A stretch of 64,000 nt of DNA from Garcia nutans (taxonomy: Eukaryota; Streptophyta; Magnoliopsida; Malpighiales; Euphorbiaceae), in the NCBI GenBank assembly GCA_947685225.1, contig CANTUV010000032.1, positions 21,397,501 to 21,461,500 on the forward strand. The letters are read 5' to 3'. Positions 26,161 to 37,016 of this stretch are shown here, piece by piece; within the stretch, counting starts at the first letter, position 1; every line of letters begins with the position of its first letter. Below the pieces are notes generated by a model, which was given only the letters and a program-made list of their open reading frames with translations, had not been told where the DNA came from and searched no databases. Both the position numbers and the translations under genes were made by a program.

Positions 26161-27330
26161 GATGTTTGAGTTACAATATACGTATTGAAAGTGCATAGAT
26201 CCCAAAAATTTTATATTTTGGCATAATGATCTTGGTCATCTAAGTTTAAACATGATGCGACATATTATTAAGAATACAAATGAACATCCATTGAAAAATT
26301 AAAAAAAAAATTTGTCTGATGATTACTTTTGTATTTTTTGTGCTCAAGGTAAATTAATTATGAGACATTCACTATCTAAATTATATTTAAGAGTCCTCTA
26401 AATTTCTAAAAAATAATAATAATACATAAAGATATTTGTGGCCCTATCTATCAATCTTGTGGAACATTTGGATACTTTAAATTTTTAATTGATACTTCAA
26501 CTTCATGGTCTTATGTTTGTCTATTGCCAACTCGTAATATTACTTTTGTTAAATTTTTTGCTAAAATTATAAATTAACGTCAATATTTCTTAATTATCAT
26601 ATCAAGACAATTTATCTAGATAATGTTTATGATTTAATTTGAAAAGTATTTTATGATTATATTATTATTGAATATTTTATTATATATATTCCTACTCAAT
26701 TATTTATTATGATTTTATGATCAATTATTATTCTTATGCATATGAATTAAAACTTCCTATATCTACTTGGATACATGTTATTGTTTATGTTGCACCTTTA
26801 ATTTGTATTTGATTGTCTACACATCACAAGTTTTTCATTTTACAACTTGTATTTGACTGACATAATATATTTTATTTAAAATTTTGATATTAAAATTTCT
26901 TATAAAAGTGTATATATTCTTATTGCATCCCCTGGAAGAAATAAAATAGATTATGAGAATTATATTGATATATACATAAGTTTTGATTGTCTACATTAGA
27001 TATTATAGACTTTTAACAATAAATATTTTAGAGCAAGATTTTTAGTGAGTTAATTTTTCTACCATTAGGAGAAGATAAAAGTAAAGGCTAAAAGCACAAG
27101 AGATTAGTTAGAATACACCAACTTCGTCCAATCTTAATACATGCACAAATCAAAGTGAACTGGAAGTTTAAAAATTAATTTGTTTATAAAATATTATAAA
27201 TCAGTTACTAGATATCTTTATAAATACCTAAAAGGAGTTTAAATCACATATTCAGCTCGATTGATTGTTCATGCAGGATGTCTTATTAATATGGCAGCCA
27301 ATAAATCTAATATACGCCTGAAGCATGGTG
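26161..27330 (+). pseudogene. Copia integrase (GAG-pre-integrase and core)
   Basis: The zinc-binding N-terminus is readable at about 26218-26350: WHNDLGHLSLNMMRHI, then CIFCAQGK. The core begins near 26432 with HKDICGPIYQSCGTFGYFKFLID, where the first catalytic aspartate is kept. After 26560 the frames degrade. The linker to RT is recognisable around 27050-27350 (SWNTP-like words, SELEVQK, then RLKHGGPLG, which corresponds to RLKRGRPIG in the family). The enzyme would insert the DNA copy. This copy is broken by stops. Confidence 0.75.
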
Positions 27331-28478
27331 GACCACTTGGTTTAAAATATTATTCTTTGAAATAATAAAAATAAATAATTTCAAAATAATACTCCTAAAA
27401 AGGTCAAAAGCAACATAAATCAACAATCACATATTTCTAGAGAAGTAACCCCGGAAGTGGTTCTGGTACCAAAAATATTTGAGATCTTATTAAAATCTAG
27501 AAATATACGAGAAAGTGGTGAAATTATTATTGATAATAGGTTTACATATGTTGCTCTTAAAATTATCGAAATATGTTTAAGCTTAGAAATATTTACAAAT
27601 TTCAATGTGGAAGTAATTGGACATAATTAAAATAAATAATTTAGGTTAAGCCAGATTCATTTGCTAAACGTATAATATTTGGATTAATCATCCAGACACA
27701 AAAGATGTCAGATCCATAGATTATTGTATATAAAAGAAATAAATCAAATGAGATTGTGAAAAGAATATATTTCCTCTATCATGAATGCAATTACTCTTAG
27801 AATTAGTTTGGTAATCCCTGAAGGACTCGACATACATTATGACAACTAACTCATGTGGCTCGTAAGAGAAATGAGTTAAATAAAATTGTGAGATACAAAA
27901 CATGATTTGTGATATAAAGATTCTCACAATGGCCTTATATATATTATGATAAGATATATTTCCCTATCATGGATGATATTATCTTTAGATTTTTTATTTG
28001 TTTGACAGCCTCTAAAAGACTTAACATGTATTTGATGGATGTTGTGATAGTTTACTTATATAGATAATGACATATATTTGAAAATCCCTGAAGGATTCAA
28101 AATGCATAAAGCATCAAGAAGCATGATGCATATAATACCTTAACAAATGAAATATATTGAGCTCAAAAGATCCTTGTATGGGCTAAAGCAATGAGCATGA
28201 TTCTGGTATGATTACCTATTTTAATACTTAGAGAAAATAGATATGAAAAAAAATTTCATTTGCCCATGTGCTTTTATCTAGAAGATAAATTTAGAATTTA
28301 TTATAGTTGCAGTTTATGTTGATGGTTTAAATATATTAACAACTCCATAAGAGATATCAATTATTATAGACTATTTAAAGAATCAATTCAAAATGAAGGA
28401 TCTTGGAAAAATAAAATTTTGTCTTAGACTTCAAGTTAAGTATTTGTGAAATAGAATTTTTTTTCCATCAACCATTTG
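27331..28478 (+). pseudogene. Copia reverse transcriptase, first part
   Basis: Around 28285-28440 the family block VAVYVDGLNIL, KNQFKMKDLGKIKFCLRLQ is readable. The catalytic YVDD has become YVDG (one base change). It continues as IFFPST, matching the IFVHQSTY segment of the family, and is cut at that point by the solo LTR. The frame picks up at 30442. Stops are frequent upstream. Confidence 0.8.
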
Positions 28479-30441
28479 TGATCTGGGATTTTTGCTCCCA
28501 CTCTCGATGGAATAGTTCTTTCAACTTCGACAGTGTTAGATTCACGGCTTTAGAACATAGGCCTAAGCCCGACAAAAAAAGGAGTAGCCACCTAAACAGG
28601 TTGGAAAGATAGAAAGGGGGGATGACTTAATTTCTAAGGAATTTTTAACCCCCTATTGGGTTCAAAAAGTTGGATACCATGGGTAGGTGAGAAATGGCCC
28701 AGCACCTCCATAACGCCCAGTACATTGGAATCAGCCTTCTTTTCAGGTCTAAATGTTATTGAATTCTTAAACATTATAATAGTATCCATACTACATGCAA
28801 TTAATAAAATAGGTAAAACAGTACATTATAAAATAAAATAGATACCCATCCTTAGATGGAAACATACCCTTACAATCCTCAAGTATTCATACAATTAAAT
28901 AAAATAAGACATCCACCAATTAGTGAAAACATGACCCTTACAATAGTTTGAAAGTCCATAAAATAAATTAAATAACAAACTAAATAAATAAGACACCCAC
29001 ATAGTATAGAAACATGCCTTTTATAATCATTGAAATCAAAATAATAAAAATTGCAATCTATAAAATAATCACCATATAAAGAGCCATAAAATTAGGACAT
29101 TAATCAAGAGTAAATCAAGATTAATCACAATAACTACAATATATAGAAATAATATTAACCCCTTAATAAACAATTAGGCGCGGCCATACAATGGCCACGC
29201 TAGCTTGTTAGCGGGCGGGGGTCAAGGGAGCAGCGCCTATGAAAGGTAAACGATTTACATGATATGGTTTTATTGTGGAATTAGAGTTTCGTTAGGAAAT
29301 TAAGGTTTAACATACAAAATTAAGGTTTTAAGGTATAAATTAGAGTTTTAGGGTTATATTAAGGTTTTTAGGTCTAATTAGGGTTTTCAGGACAAAATCA
29401 AAGTTTTAGGGTTTTGAAAATGAGATTAGAGTTTTAGAAACAAAGTTAGGGTTTTAGAAATAAGGTTAGGGTTCCTTTTTACAAAAATGTGATATTGTTT
29501 TATCAATTACCTCTAACCCTTAATCTATAGCATTCTATAAAGGATTGGTAACTTTGATTTTTAATTAAACTACACAGTGTATTGATCAATAAGCAATAAA
29601 ACATCAAACTAGAATTGAATTTGTTATGTATTGATTAATAAACATAAACCATGAAACTAGAATTGAATTAGTTAATAAGAATTTATACTTGCATGTTGGC
29701 TCTACCAATATTAATATGTTGAATCAACCTTGCAGTTTGTGTTACTGCCTGCATGGATCAATTATAATCTTGGTTGAGCAAAGCAATCTGAAGGTAATTC
29801 TATAGCCTTCCTTGGTTATTGTGTTGATTTTGTGTTTTTGGTTTTGTGTCAATTGCTAGGCCCTTTGATAATTGCTGCTGCATGTGGCTATTAGTTGTTA
29901 CTCTCTGTTTGATTACTGTTAATAGTGTTAATCCTTATGGCTACCTTTAATTACTGATTGCCGCATTCTATTTGAGGGAAAATAAGGGCAACCCTCAATT
30001 CCTTAATCCTAATCCTATTCAAAAAGCGCTTCTTTATCCCAGTCTCTTGTATTATATAATTGGGACACTTAAAATCGAATAAAGACTGAATTAGGCCAGG
30101 TTTAAAGGGCTCACGACGAATTGGGGGAATTGGGGATGCCCCAATTTGCCATGACTTGGATTATTGGGAATTGGGACTCCCCAATTCACCATGAGCCAAG
30201 GTTTATAGCGAATTGGCATGCCAATTAGCTATGTTTTTGCTTTTAATGTTAAACCGGGCTTGGTCGGACTTTTAAAGTTGGACTGAATTTAAATTCAAGC
30301 TTTTAGAATTGGATTGGATTTTATTTAGGACATTAAAATGGGATCAAACTAGGTTTAAGCTTTTAAAATTGGATTGGATTCAATTTAAACTTTCGAAATT
30401 GGACCACCCTTGTTTAGGACCAAAATTAAGCGTCTCCAACA
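28479..30441 (-). repeat. Solo Ogre-type LTR inside the copia RT
   Basis: Read on the minus strand it starts TGTTGGAGACGCTTAATTTTGG (30441) and ends near ...CCCAGATCA (28479), 1,963 bp. It matches the right LTR at 10129-12094 along its length: the same TGT.GAGAC start, the telo-box cluster and the gaccggc/ggtgtt tail. No internal Ogre sequence accompanies it, so it is a solo LTR left by recombination between two LTRs. Flanks ACCAT (28471-28475) and ATCAT (30441-30445) may be the target duplication with one change; the exact ends are uncertain by a few bases. Confidence 0.8.
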
Positions 30442-30665
30442 TCATATATCAAACTTGAAACAATTTTATATGGATAAATCTTATCCATTAAACACTCTAA
30501 TGGTTATTTTATTTTCATGTAAATGGAGATCCTTTTCACCCATGAAAATATAATGAAGACATTTTTGGTCCTTAACTATCATATGCCAGTTTAATAAGGA
30601 TGGTTTTATATTTTGCTAACAATACAAGACCAGATATTATTTTTGCAGCTAACTTGTTTGTAAGG
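30442..30665 (+). pseudogene. Copia reverse transcriptase, second part
   Basis: Downstream of the solo LTR the frame resumes with YIKLETILYG, then NGDPF-like and PEVPYL-like words, and ends TRPDIIFAANLF, the tail of the copia RT. It is cut here by the Athila-like element. The next residues of the family follow at 62338. Confidence 0.8.
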
Positions 30666-30716
30666 TGTTGGGACTCGAACCTAGCTATGTGGAAGTACAT
30701 AGGTCGATTAAGTTTT

Positions 30717-30734
30717 TGGCACCGTTGTCAAGGA
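30717..30734 (+). other. Primer binding site, tRNA-Asp type, of the Athila-like element
   Basis: TGGCACCGTTGTCAAGGA matches, with three changes, the TGGCGCCGTTGCCGGGGA commonly found after the 5' LTR of Athila elements. Confidence 0.8.
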
Positions 30735-30829
30735 GGCGACCATTCTAATATTAATAAAATTAAATTGTTATAGCTTTGGATTTTTATTTTCTATTTTAAT
30801 TTCATCGCTTTTAATTGAATAATTTTTAG

Positions 30830-32500
30830 TTTATAAGCGAATAAATCCAAATACAATACTTGAGCCATATAATCTAGAAATTGAACAATTTTGTAGGAGG
30901 AAAAAGAAAGAGAGGAAAGAAAAGGAAATAGTGGAAGGAACTTCAGCACCGATTCATTTGATGAAGAACTAATCATGGGAGATCCTCAAAATATGACGCT
31001 TAAGTAATTATGCCTTCTGCTTAACCAAGGTCTAGCATAACCAAACAACCAATGCAAGCCAACACTTTTAATCTTAATCCAGCACTTATCAACTTAATTG
31101 AACAATCAGTTTTCCATGGCCTGCTGCATGAAGATGTCTATGCTCACATTTTTAATTTCTTAGAGATGTGTGATATTTTTAAAATTAATGGTGTCTCTGA
31201 TGATACAATTCTTTTGTGACTTTTCCTAGTTTCTTTAAAAGCTTGGCTCACTTCTAAACCACCAGGCACATTCCCTATATGGTATCAATTAGCCGCAGCT
31301 TTTCATGTAAAATATTTTCCATCAACAAAAATAACTAAATTGATAAATGATATCACAAGCTTTATTTAACAAGATGAAGAAAGTTTGTTTAAAGCATGGG
31401 AACATTTCAAAAATTTGCAAAGGAATTGTCCACACCAAGGAGTACTCGAATGGCTTTTGATTCAAACTTTCTATAATGGTCTTCATCTAAATATCAAAGA
31501 AACGATTGATGCAATAATTATGAATAAAGCTCCTTCTAAAGCCAATGATTTAATTGAAGAAATGGCAGCAAATAACTACCATTGGACTTCAGAATGAGAT
31601 ATGCATAAAAGAGTTGCAGGATCACATAAAATTGAATATTATTCTTTACTTACACCTAAGGTAGATACAATTGCCAAGAAATTGGAGCATGTCAACTTAT
31701 CGTCATTATCTCCAACATATTAAGGATGTGTAGGAAATCACGATACAGTATATTGCAAAATTATGGGCAAGTCCAATTTTTGGGCAATTAAAATAGGGGT
31801 CCAAATTTTCAAAGAAACACATACAATCCAACATGGAGAAATCATCCTAATTTGTCATAGGGAAATCAGAACAACTAAAAAGCACTCTATCAACCTCCAT
31901 TCATGAAGAACCAAAATCAGAGACCTACTTCTTCATAAAAATTGGGATACGAATATGCATTAGAGAAATTCATTAGAGTGACAACAGGATAGTTTGATAA
32001 AATTGAAAAGCAATATAACAAGCTTGAGCAGAAAATTGAACATTTGTCAACACAAAATAGAAATCTTAAAACTCAAGTAGGTCAAATTGCTAGTTCTCTC
32101 AACACTCGCAATCAAGGAGCTCTTCCTAGCCAAACAGAGATCAATCCAAAGGAGCATTGCAAAGCTATAACATTAAGAAGTGGTTTACAACTTGAAGATC
32201 CTTAACCACATAAAATTCCAAAATTGGACGAGGAAAAGGATAGAGAAAAAGAAGAAAAAATTAAAGAAAATGAAGCACCAAAAGAAACTGTTAAACTATA
32301 TGTGCTCCAATTCCCTTTCTTCAATGATTAAAGAAACAAAAATTAGATAAGCAATATAAAAATTTTTTAGAAAATTTTAAACAACTTCACATTAATATTC
32401 CTTTTACAGAAGCACTTGCACAAATGCTGACTTATTTGAAGTTTCTTAAGGAGCACTTGCAGAAGAATGCAATGCATTGATTCAAAATAAACTTCCTTCA
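30830..32500 (+). pseudogene. Athila-like gag (decayed)
   Basis: The start resembles ...EPYNLEIEQFCRRKKKER near 30855. The gag core is readable from 31050 to 31600: LINLIEQSVFHGL, HIFNFLEMCDIFKINGVSDD, AFHVKYFPSTKITKLINDI, EESLFKAWEHFKNLQRNCPHQG, QTFYNGLHLNIKETIDA, ANDLIEEMAANNYHW. The longest open part is 31385-31597. A coiled-coil-like part follows near 31990-32100. Internal stops interrupt it at several places. It would be the capsid protein. Confidence 0.82.
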
Positions 32501-32960
32501 AAATTAAAGATCTAGGGAGTTTTTCTATTCCTTGCTCTACTGGTGAAGTTAATTTTCATAAAGCTTTATGTGATTTAGGTGCTAGTGCTAGTCTAATGCC
32601 TAGTACTATTTTCAAAAAACTTTGCTTCACGTAACTTCAAACAACAAAGATGTCTCTACAATTAATTGATCATTCAATAAAATATCATGTTAGAGTTGTT
32701 GAAGATGTCATTGTAAAAGTGGATAAACTCTACATTCCAATTTACTTTGTGATTCTTGAAATGGACGAGGATATAGAAATTTCGCTTATCTTAGGAAGGC
32801 TATTCTTCGCTATAGCCAGAGCTATGATTGATGTTTGAGGTGAAAAACTGACTTTACAAGTAGGAGAGGAAAAAGTTGAATTTAACCTGATAAAAACAAC
32901 TATATATCATGTGTTTCTTAATGATTGTTTCCTAGTTGATGTCAAAGATGAATGAGTGCA
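32501..32960 (+). pseudogene. Athila-like aspartic protease
   Basis: The active-site region reads CDLGASASLMPSTIF near 32568, with the DLGAS typical of Athila. It continues after a stop as MSLQLIDHSIKYHVRVVEDVIVKVDKLYIPIYFVILEM and SLILGRLFFAIARAMIDV (32650-32838). One or two stops and the break before MSLQL make it a pseudogene. Confidence 0.8.
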
Positions 32961-33403
32961 ACAATTTTATGAACAAAAAGTTGATGATTCTTTAGGAACT
33001 TCTCTTGCACAAAGCGCTACACTAGAAGATGAGAATAATGAAGTTGTTGCGTATGCTTCAGCATTACAACAAATTGCACTCATATTCTTTCAAAATTTTG
33101 AACGGTTTGGAAAAGGTAAAACCCTACCGATAAAAAGCTCTGGAATTAGAATTAAAACCTCTTCCCAACCATCTCAGGTATGTATTTCTCAATAATACTT
33201 TGCCTATTATTGTTAATGCTTATTTGTTTGATATTCAGTTAAGTCAAAACTTAGATTTGATTAGATAATATAAAAAGGTAATAGGTTGGATTATATACAA
33301 TTAAAGGAATTAGCCCTTAAATATGTATGCATAGGATTTTATTAGAAGAGAATTCTAAACCTGCGATAAATCAACATAGACGATTAAATCCAAATATGAA
33401 AGA
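32961..33403 (+). pseudogene. Athila-like protease-RT linker
   Basis: An open stretch at 32956-33195 and the short tail to 33403 lead up to the RT. The last words before the Tat-1 insertion (NPNMKE) continue in frame with VVKAEVTKLLDAGIIYPIS after it, at 56252. Confidence 0.7.
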
Positions 33404-33408
33404 GGTAG
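33404..33408. other. Left target-site duplication of Tat-1 (GGTAG)
   Basis: GGTAG precedes the LTR at 33409 and recurs exactly at 56247-56251 after the other LTR. Joining the flanks through one GGTAG restores the Athila RT reading frame. Confidence 0.92.
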
Positions 33409-34862
33409 TGTGAACCTCGGTTTTCCGCCCGAAAAGGATCCGGGCGAAAGTTCACTCGTTGTCGGGAGTCGCCACTCAGTTTATTTTGTTCGAAGGGAAA
33501 AACTAAGAAAACCCTTGTTTGACTCCAATAATGCATCCAATGTAAAGGCTTCTAGTCTGCAAACCCAAGGAGGATTCGGGAACTATGTTATGCTTTTGAT
33601 TAACTTGTAGAAATGGAACAAATTTAAAGACAAAAAGATTGTTGGTAGTTTGTGGACTTGCTATTTGGGGTGAATCCCAAACATGCCTACATACTCCTGT
33701 TTGAATAGGAGATCAAAGCCCATGTAGTTCGGAAAAGCCTATTTAAAGGCGATGAAAATTATGCTTCATGCATGTGTGTGTGTATGCTTCGTGCATTGTC
33801 GAGCTTCATGCCAAAGATGTGAGATTTAGGTACTTTGTACCAAAAGAGTGGAATTTAGGCTCCATGCCAAAGGTTAATTTTAATTGAGTCGGGCTTCATG
33901 CCAGAGTTGTGAAATTTAGCACTTAGTGCTGAATGGTGCAATTTTAGGTACTTTGTACCAAAAGAGTGCAATTTAGGCCTTTGGCCAAGTGTTGTCGGGC
34001 TTCATGCCAAAGATGTGAGATTTAGCACTTAGTGCTAAATTCTCCAATTTTAGGTACTTTGTACCAAAAGAGTGCAAATTTTGGGCCTTTGGCCAAGTGT
34101 GGTTGGGCTCCATGCCAAAAATGTGAATTTCAGCACTTAGTGCTAAATTGTGAAATTTTAGGTACTTCGTACCAAAATGGTGTAATTTAGGCTCCGTGCC
34201 AACAGATTGATTTTAATTGTGAAATGTAGGTACTCTGTACCAAAAAGATGTAATTTAAGTCTTTGTGCCAAAGAGGCTGATTGATTAGTCCATTAGGCCT
34301 TAGACCTAAAAGGATTAGGTCTTTGACCGAGAAGAAATTGAGAAGAAGATAGAATGCTTATGATATGCTTAAATTGACAAATGATGGATTAGAATATTAC
34401 CTTGCTTAGGATTTTCCCGCTTCGAAGTTCCAGATCTCGTTTTCTTGAACCGGGAATTATGATTCTTGATTACAGATTGTTTCCTGCAGCACACGGTTAG
34501 ATTTATGCAAATAAAAGTTTTTAATCGTTTTTAAGCGTGAAAAGAATTCGACAGCATGAGGCCCACCCGAAAAAATCCAACCCCTTTTCTGAAAATCTGA
34601 ACTGCTATTTATAGGCAAAAAACGATTTTCCGGCGGCCGGGCCGCCGGTTTGGTCCGGTTTTTGCTCAAATTGATTTTTCGGGAGCTAGAGACCTCCAAA
34701 AATTATTCCGGGACCATATCTGTGATCCTCACGTCGTCCCAAACATTTCAAGTACCATATTGATATATTTCCGGTGAACTTTACCGGGGACGTCCGGTCC
34801 GGCCCAGTTTTCAGTAGTCTGAGAAAATCGGCCTTCCGAGCCTCAAAATTCGAGTGTTCACA
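33409..34862 (-). repeat. 3' LTR of Tat-1 (1,454 bp)
   Basis: On the minus strand it starts TGTGAACACTCG and ends CCGAGGTTCACA. A TATA box (TATAAATA, minus strand) is at 34606-34613, preceded by a GC-rich palindrome at about 34630-34652. Downstream of the TATA lies the array of small hairpins described separately. The bases just beyond its start (34863-34871) are GAGGGCAAT on the minus strand, the residue of the Tat-1 polypurine tract. Confidence 0.92.
33824..34310. repeat. Array of small hairpins in the Tat-1 3' LTR
   Basis: About ten short perfect inverted repeats occur in some 480 bases: GGTACTTTGTACC and close variants (five), AGCACTTAGTGCT (three) and GGCCTTTGGCC (two). Each has arms of four or five bases and a three-base loop, and they are separated by spacers of about 15-40 bases. 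The same array is in the 5' LTR at 55168-55600. A shorter version is in the Tat-2 LTRs (35595-35670, 48620-48700). Confidence 0.85.
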
Positions 34863-35082
34863 ATTGCCCTCTGTGAACATTCGAATTTTGAGGCTCGGAA
34901 AGCCAATTTCCTCAGACCGGGCCGGACAGGCAGGCAACGGTAAAACTCCACCGAAAGTATGTCTTCATGGTACTTGAAATGTCCGGCGCGACGCAAGGAT
35001 CATGGATATGGTCTCGGAATAATTTTTGGAGGCCCGTGGCTCCCGGAAAGTCAGTTTTAGCAGAAGTAGCGCGAGTCGCAGT

Positions 35083-35217
35083 GGGCCGGGACCGGCGGCC
35101 CAGCCGCCGTGGGGACGGCAGCCCGGCCGCCTCCCACAGCGGCCAGCCGCTGTGAGGACGGCGGCTCAGCCGCCGTTCACGGCAGCCCGGCCGCCGTTCC
35201 CGGCCGCCGTGCAGCCC
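35083..35217. promoter_or_regulatory. GC-rich palindrome array upstream of the LTR TATA box
   Basis: The stretch is almost pure G and C, built from cggcggc / gccgccg half-sites in both directions, in an otherwise AT-rich neighbourhood. It contains AGCCGCC at least twice, which is the core of the plant GCC box bound by ERF-type factors. A regulatory role is inferred. The other LTRs have versions of different length (48150-48240, 34630-34652, 55970-56035). Confidence 0.6.
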
Positions 35218-35226
35218 GATTTTGCC

Positions 35227-35234
35227 TATATATA
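35227..35234 (+). promoter_or_regulatory. TATA box of the Tat-2 5' LTR
   Basis: TATATATA lies in gcctatatataggc, ten bases after the GC-rich array. The same box is in the 3' LTR at 48255-48262. It is the expected promoter for the genomic RNA. Confidence 0.75.
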
Positions 35235-36094
35235 GGCTTCAGATTTTCAAAAGAAGGGGGACTTTTGGACTTGCGATGCTCAGATGCTGACGAAATTTTT
35301 ATGCTTAAAAGTTTCTAATCTTGTGTTGTAGAAATCAAGAATAATACTCAAAATTGCAAGGAAATAAGATCTGGAACTTAGAAGTGGAAAAATTCTGATA
35401 AAGGTAATATCATAATTCATCTTTGGTCAATTCGAGCATATCATAAGCATTCTAATCTTCTTCTTAATTTCTTCTCGATCAAAGACCTAATCTTTTTAGG
35501 TCTGAGGGCCTAACGGACTAATCAATCACCCTTTCGGCATTAAGCTGTAAATAAAATTAACTCTTTTTGGCACGGAGCCTAAATTGCATCTCTTTGGTAC
35601 TAAGTACCTAAATGACTCAATTAAAATCAACCTTTGGCATGGAACCTAAATTCCACTCTTTTGGTACAAAGTACCTAAATCTCACATCTTTGGCATGAAG
35701 CCCGACAATGCACGAAGCATACACACACACATGCATGAAGCATAATTTTCATCGCCTTTAAATAGGCTTTTCCGAACTACATGGGCTTTGATCTCCTATT
35801 CAAACGGGAGTATGTAGGCATGTTTGGGATTCACCCCAAATAGCAAGTCCACAAACTACCAACAATCTTTTTCTCTTTAAATTTGTTCCATTTTTGCAAG
35901 TTAATCAAAAGCATGACATAGTCCCCGAATCCTCCTTGGGTTCGCAGACTAGAAGCCTTTACATTGGATGCATTATTGGAGTCAAAAAAGGGTTTTCTTA
36001 GTTTTTCCCTTCGAACAAAATAAACTGAGTGGCGACTCCCGACAACGAGTGAACGTTCGCCCGAATCCTTTTCGGGCGGAATCCGAGGTTCACA

Positions 36095-36923
36095 ATCTGG
36101 CGACTCCACTGGGGAACATAAAAATGATTTATGAGATTCTAGTGGACTACTATTGCTTATTTGATTAATTTGACACTAGGAACCATAAAAACGATTTATG
36201 GGATCCTAGTAGATTATTATTATTTGTTTAACTGATTTGCCCTTCTTTAGGGTATTTTTATTCATTTTGCAGGGTACCCTAGCATTATATATCCTTTCTT
36301 TAAGGATGTTGGATTGAAAGTTTGACAAAAGGAATCTTTTTCCTTCAATGGTCCCTTATTTGATAAATTGTGCATTTGTTTTGTCATTCAAGGAATCTTT
36401 TTCTCTTGCATATATGGGGGAATCCTTTTCCTCCATTGCATAAAAAAATTATTTTCAAATGAATTTCTTCTCTTTCTGTTCAAAGTTCTGAGTCTGGATA
36501 GCAAGTAGCGCTGACCGGCAGGTCTCCTTGATTATGCCGGCGGACAGCTAAAGCGTCCTCCCTGTTGTCGCAAACCATTCCAATCCTTTTGGAGTGGCCC
36601 ATGAGTAATCGTACTGTTGGACCCACGCGAAACTCCTTGTTTCACATGTGGTTAGGTATATCTTACTCAAAACTCAAGGGTCCCTGTGATAAGCCGATTC
36701 TCTATTTTTACATAACAATAGAACCTTCCCTTAGGTTGTATGTACCCAATGATAGTGCCGCATTCCATTAAAATGAATTGTGATGTGATGAGGTGCATTC
36801 ATGCAACATAACAACATTGTTTTGGGGAAAAATTTTGATGTACATAAGTGGACCAAGAGTTTTCCTACCCTACACACCACCCTGATTTTTTACCCTTGAC
36901 CTTTTCAGGTACCCTCTGTCCGT
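36095..36923 (+). other. Leader between PBS and gag of Tat-2
   Basis: It contains two tandem copies of a roughly 65-bp unit (36113-36240), each holding a CATAAA(A/C)GATTTATG hairpin. It has no long reading frame and is well conserved in Tat-1 (53930-54740). It ends in a pyrimidine-rich stretch and TTTTCAG at 36903-36909, which looks like a splice acceptor directly before the gag frame, so a leader intron is possible. Confidence 0.6.
36098..36115 (+). other. Primer binding site, tRNA-Arg type, of Tat-2
   Basis: TGGCGACTCCACTGGGGA begins three bases after the LTR. It is complementary, with one mismatch, to the 3' end of a plant tRNA-Arg as I recall that tRNA. This primer type is usual for Ogre/Tat elements. 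The matching site of Tat-1 is at 54728-54745 on the minus strand. Confidence 0.85.
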
Positions 36924-37016
36924 GTGCCTTCACCTACATCCGATACACCAACACCAACTGTGCTATCCCCTACAAGTTCTACTACCCCAACTTCACCAAC
37001 TACTCCAATTACTGAA

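Larger units (their letters stand above)
24137..28478 (+). mobile_element. Ty1-copia retrotransposon, first segment (decayed)
   Basis: The segment carries the end of a 5' LTR near 24263 (TATA-like region, CT-rich leader, then a ttatcaacac junction like the ttatcagcacga found in a group of plant copia elements), a decayed gag, the GAG-pre-integrase and integrase region, and the first part of RT. The element continues at 30442-30665 and again at 62334 to about 62930. Two later insertions split it. It has stops in every domain and is the oldest layer of the nest. Confidence 0.8.
34872..36094 (+). repeat. 5' LTR of Tat-2 (1,223 bp)
   Basis: It starts TGTGAACATTCG and ends CCGAGGTTCACA. A GC-rich palindrome array (35083-35217) stands directly before a TATA box, TATATATA at 35227-35234. 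Two GGTAC...GTACC hairpins lie in the transcribed part. It differs from the 3' LTR mainly by a longer GC-rich array. Confidence 0.93.

Noticed and set aside
29340..29475. Interstitial telomere in the solo LTR
   Set aside because: TTAGGG-like words are scattered and separated by other sequence; there is no uninterrupted TTTAGGG array. They are an LTR feature shared with 11145-11345.
33409..34862. CRISPR-like array of short palindromes
   Set aside because: Spacers are not unique sequences of constant length, the palindromes are of several kinds, and the sequence is a plant LTR.
34686..35318. Arg/Pro/Ala-rich frames over the LTR GC-rich region
   Set aside because: The GC-rich palindromes have few stops in any frame; there is no conserved start or domain, and the copies in the other LTRs differ by indels.
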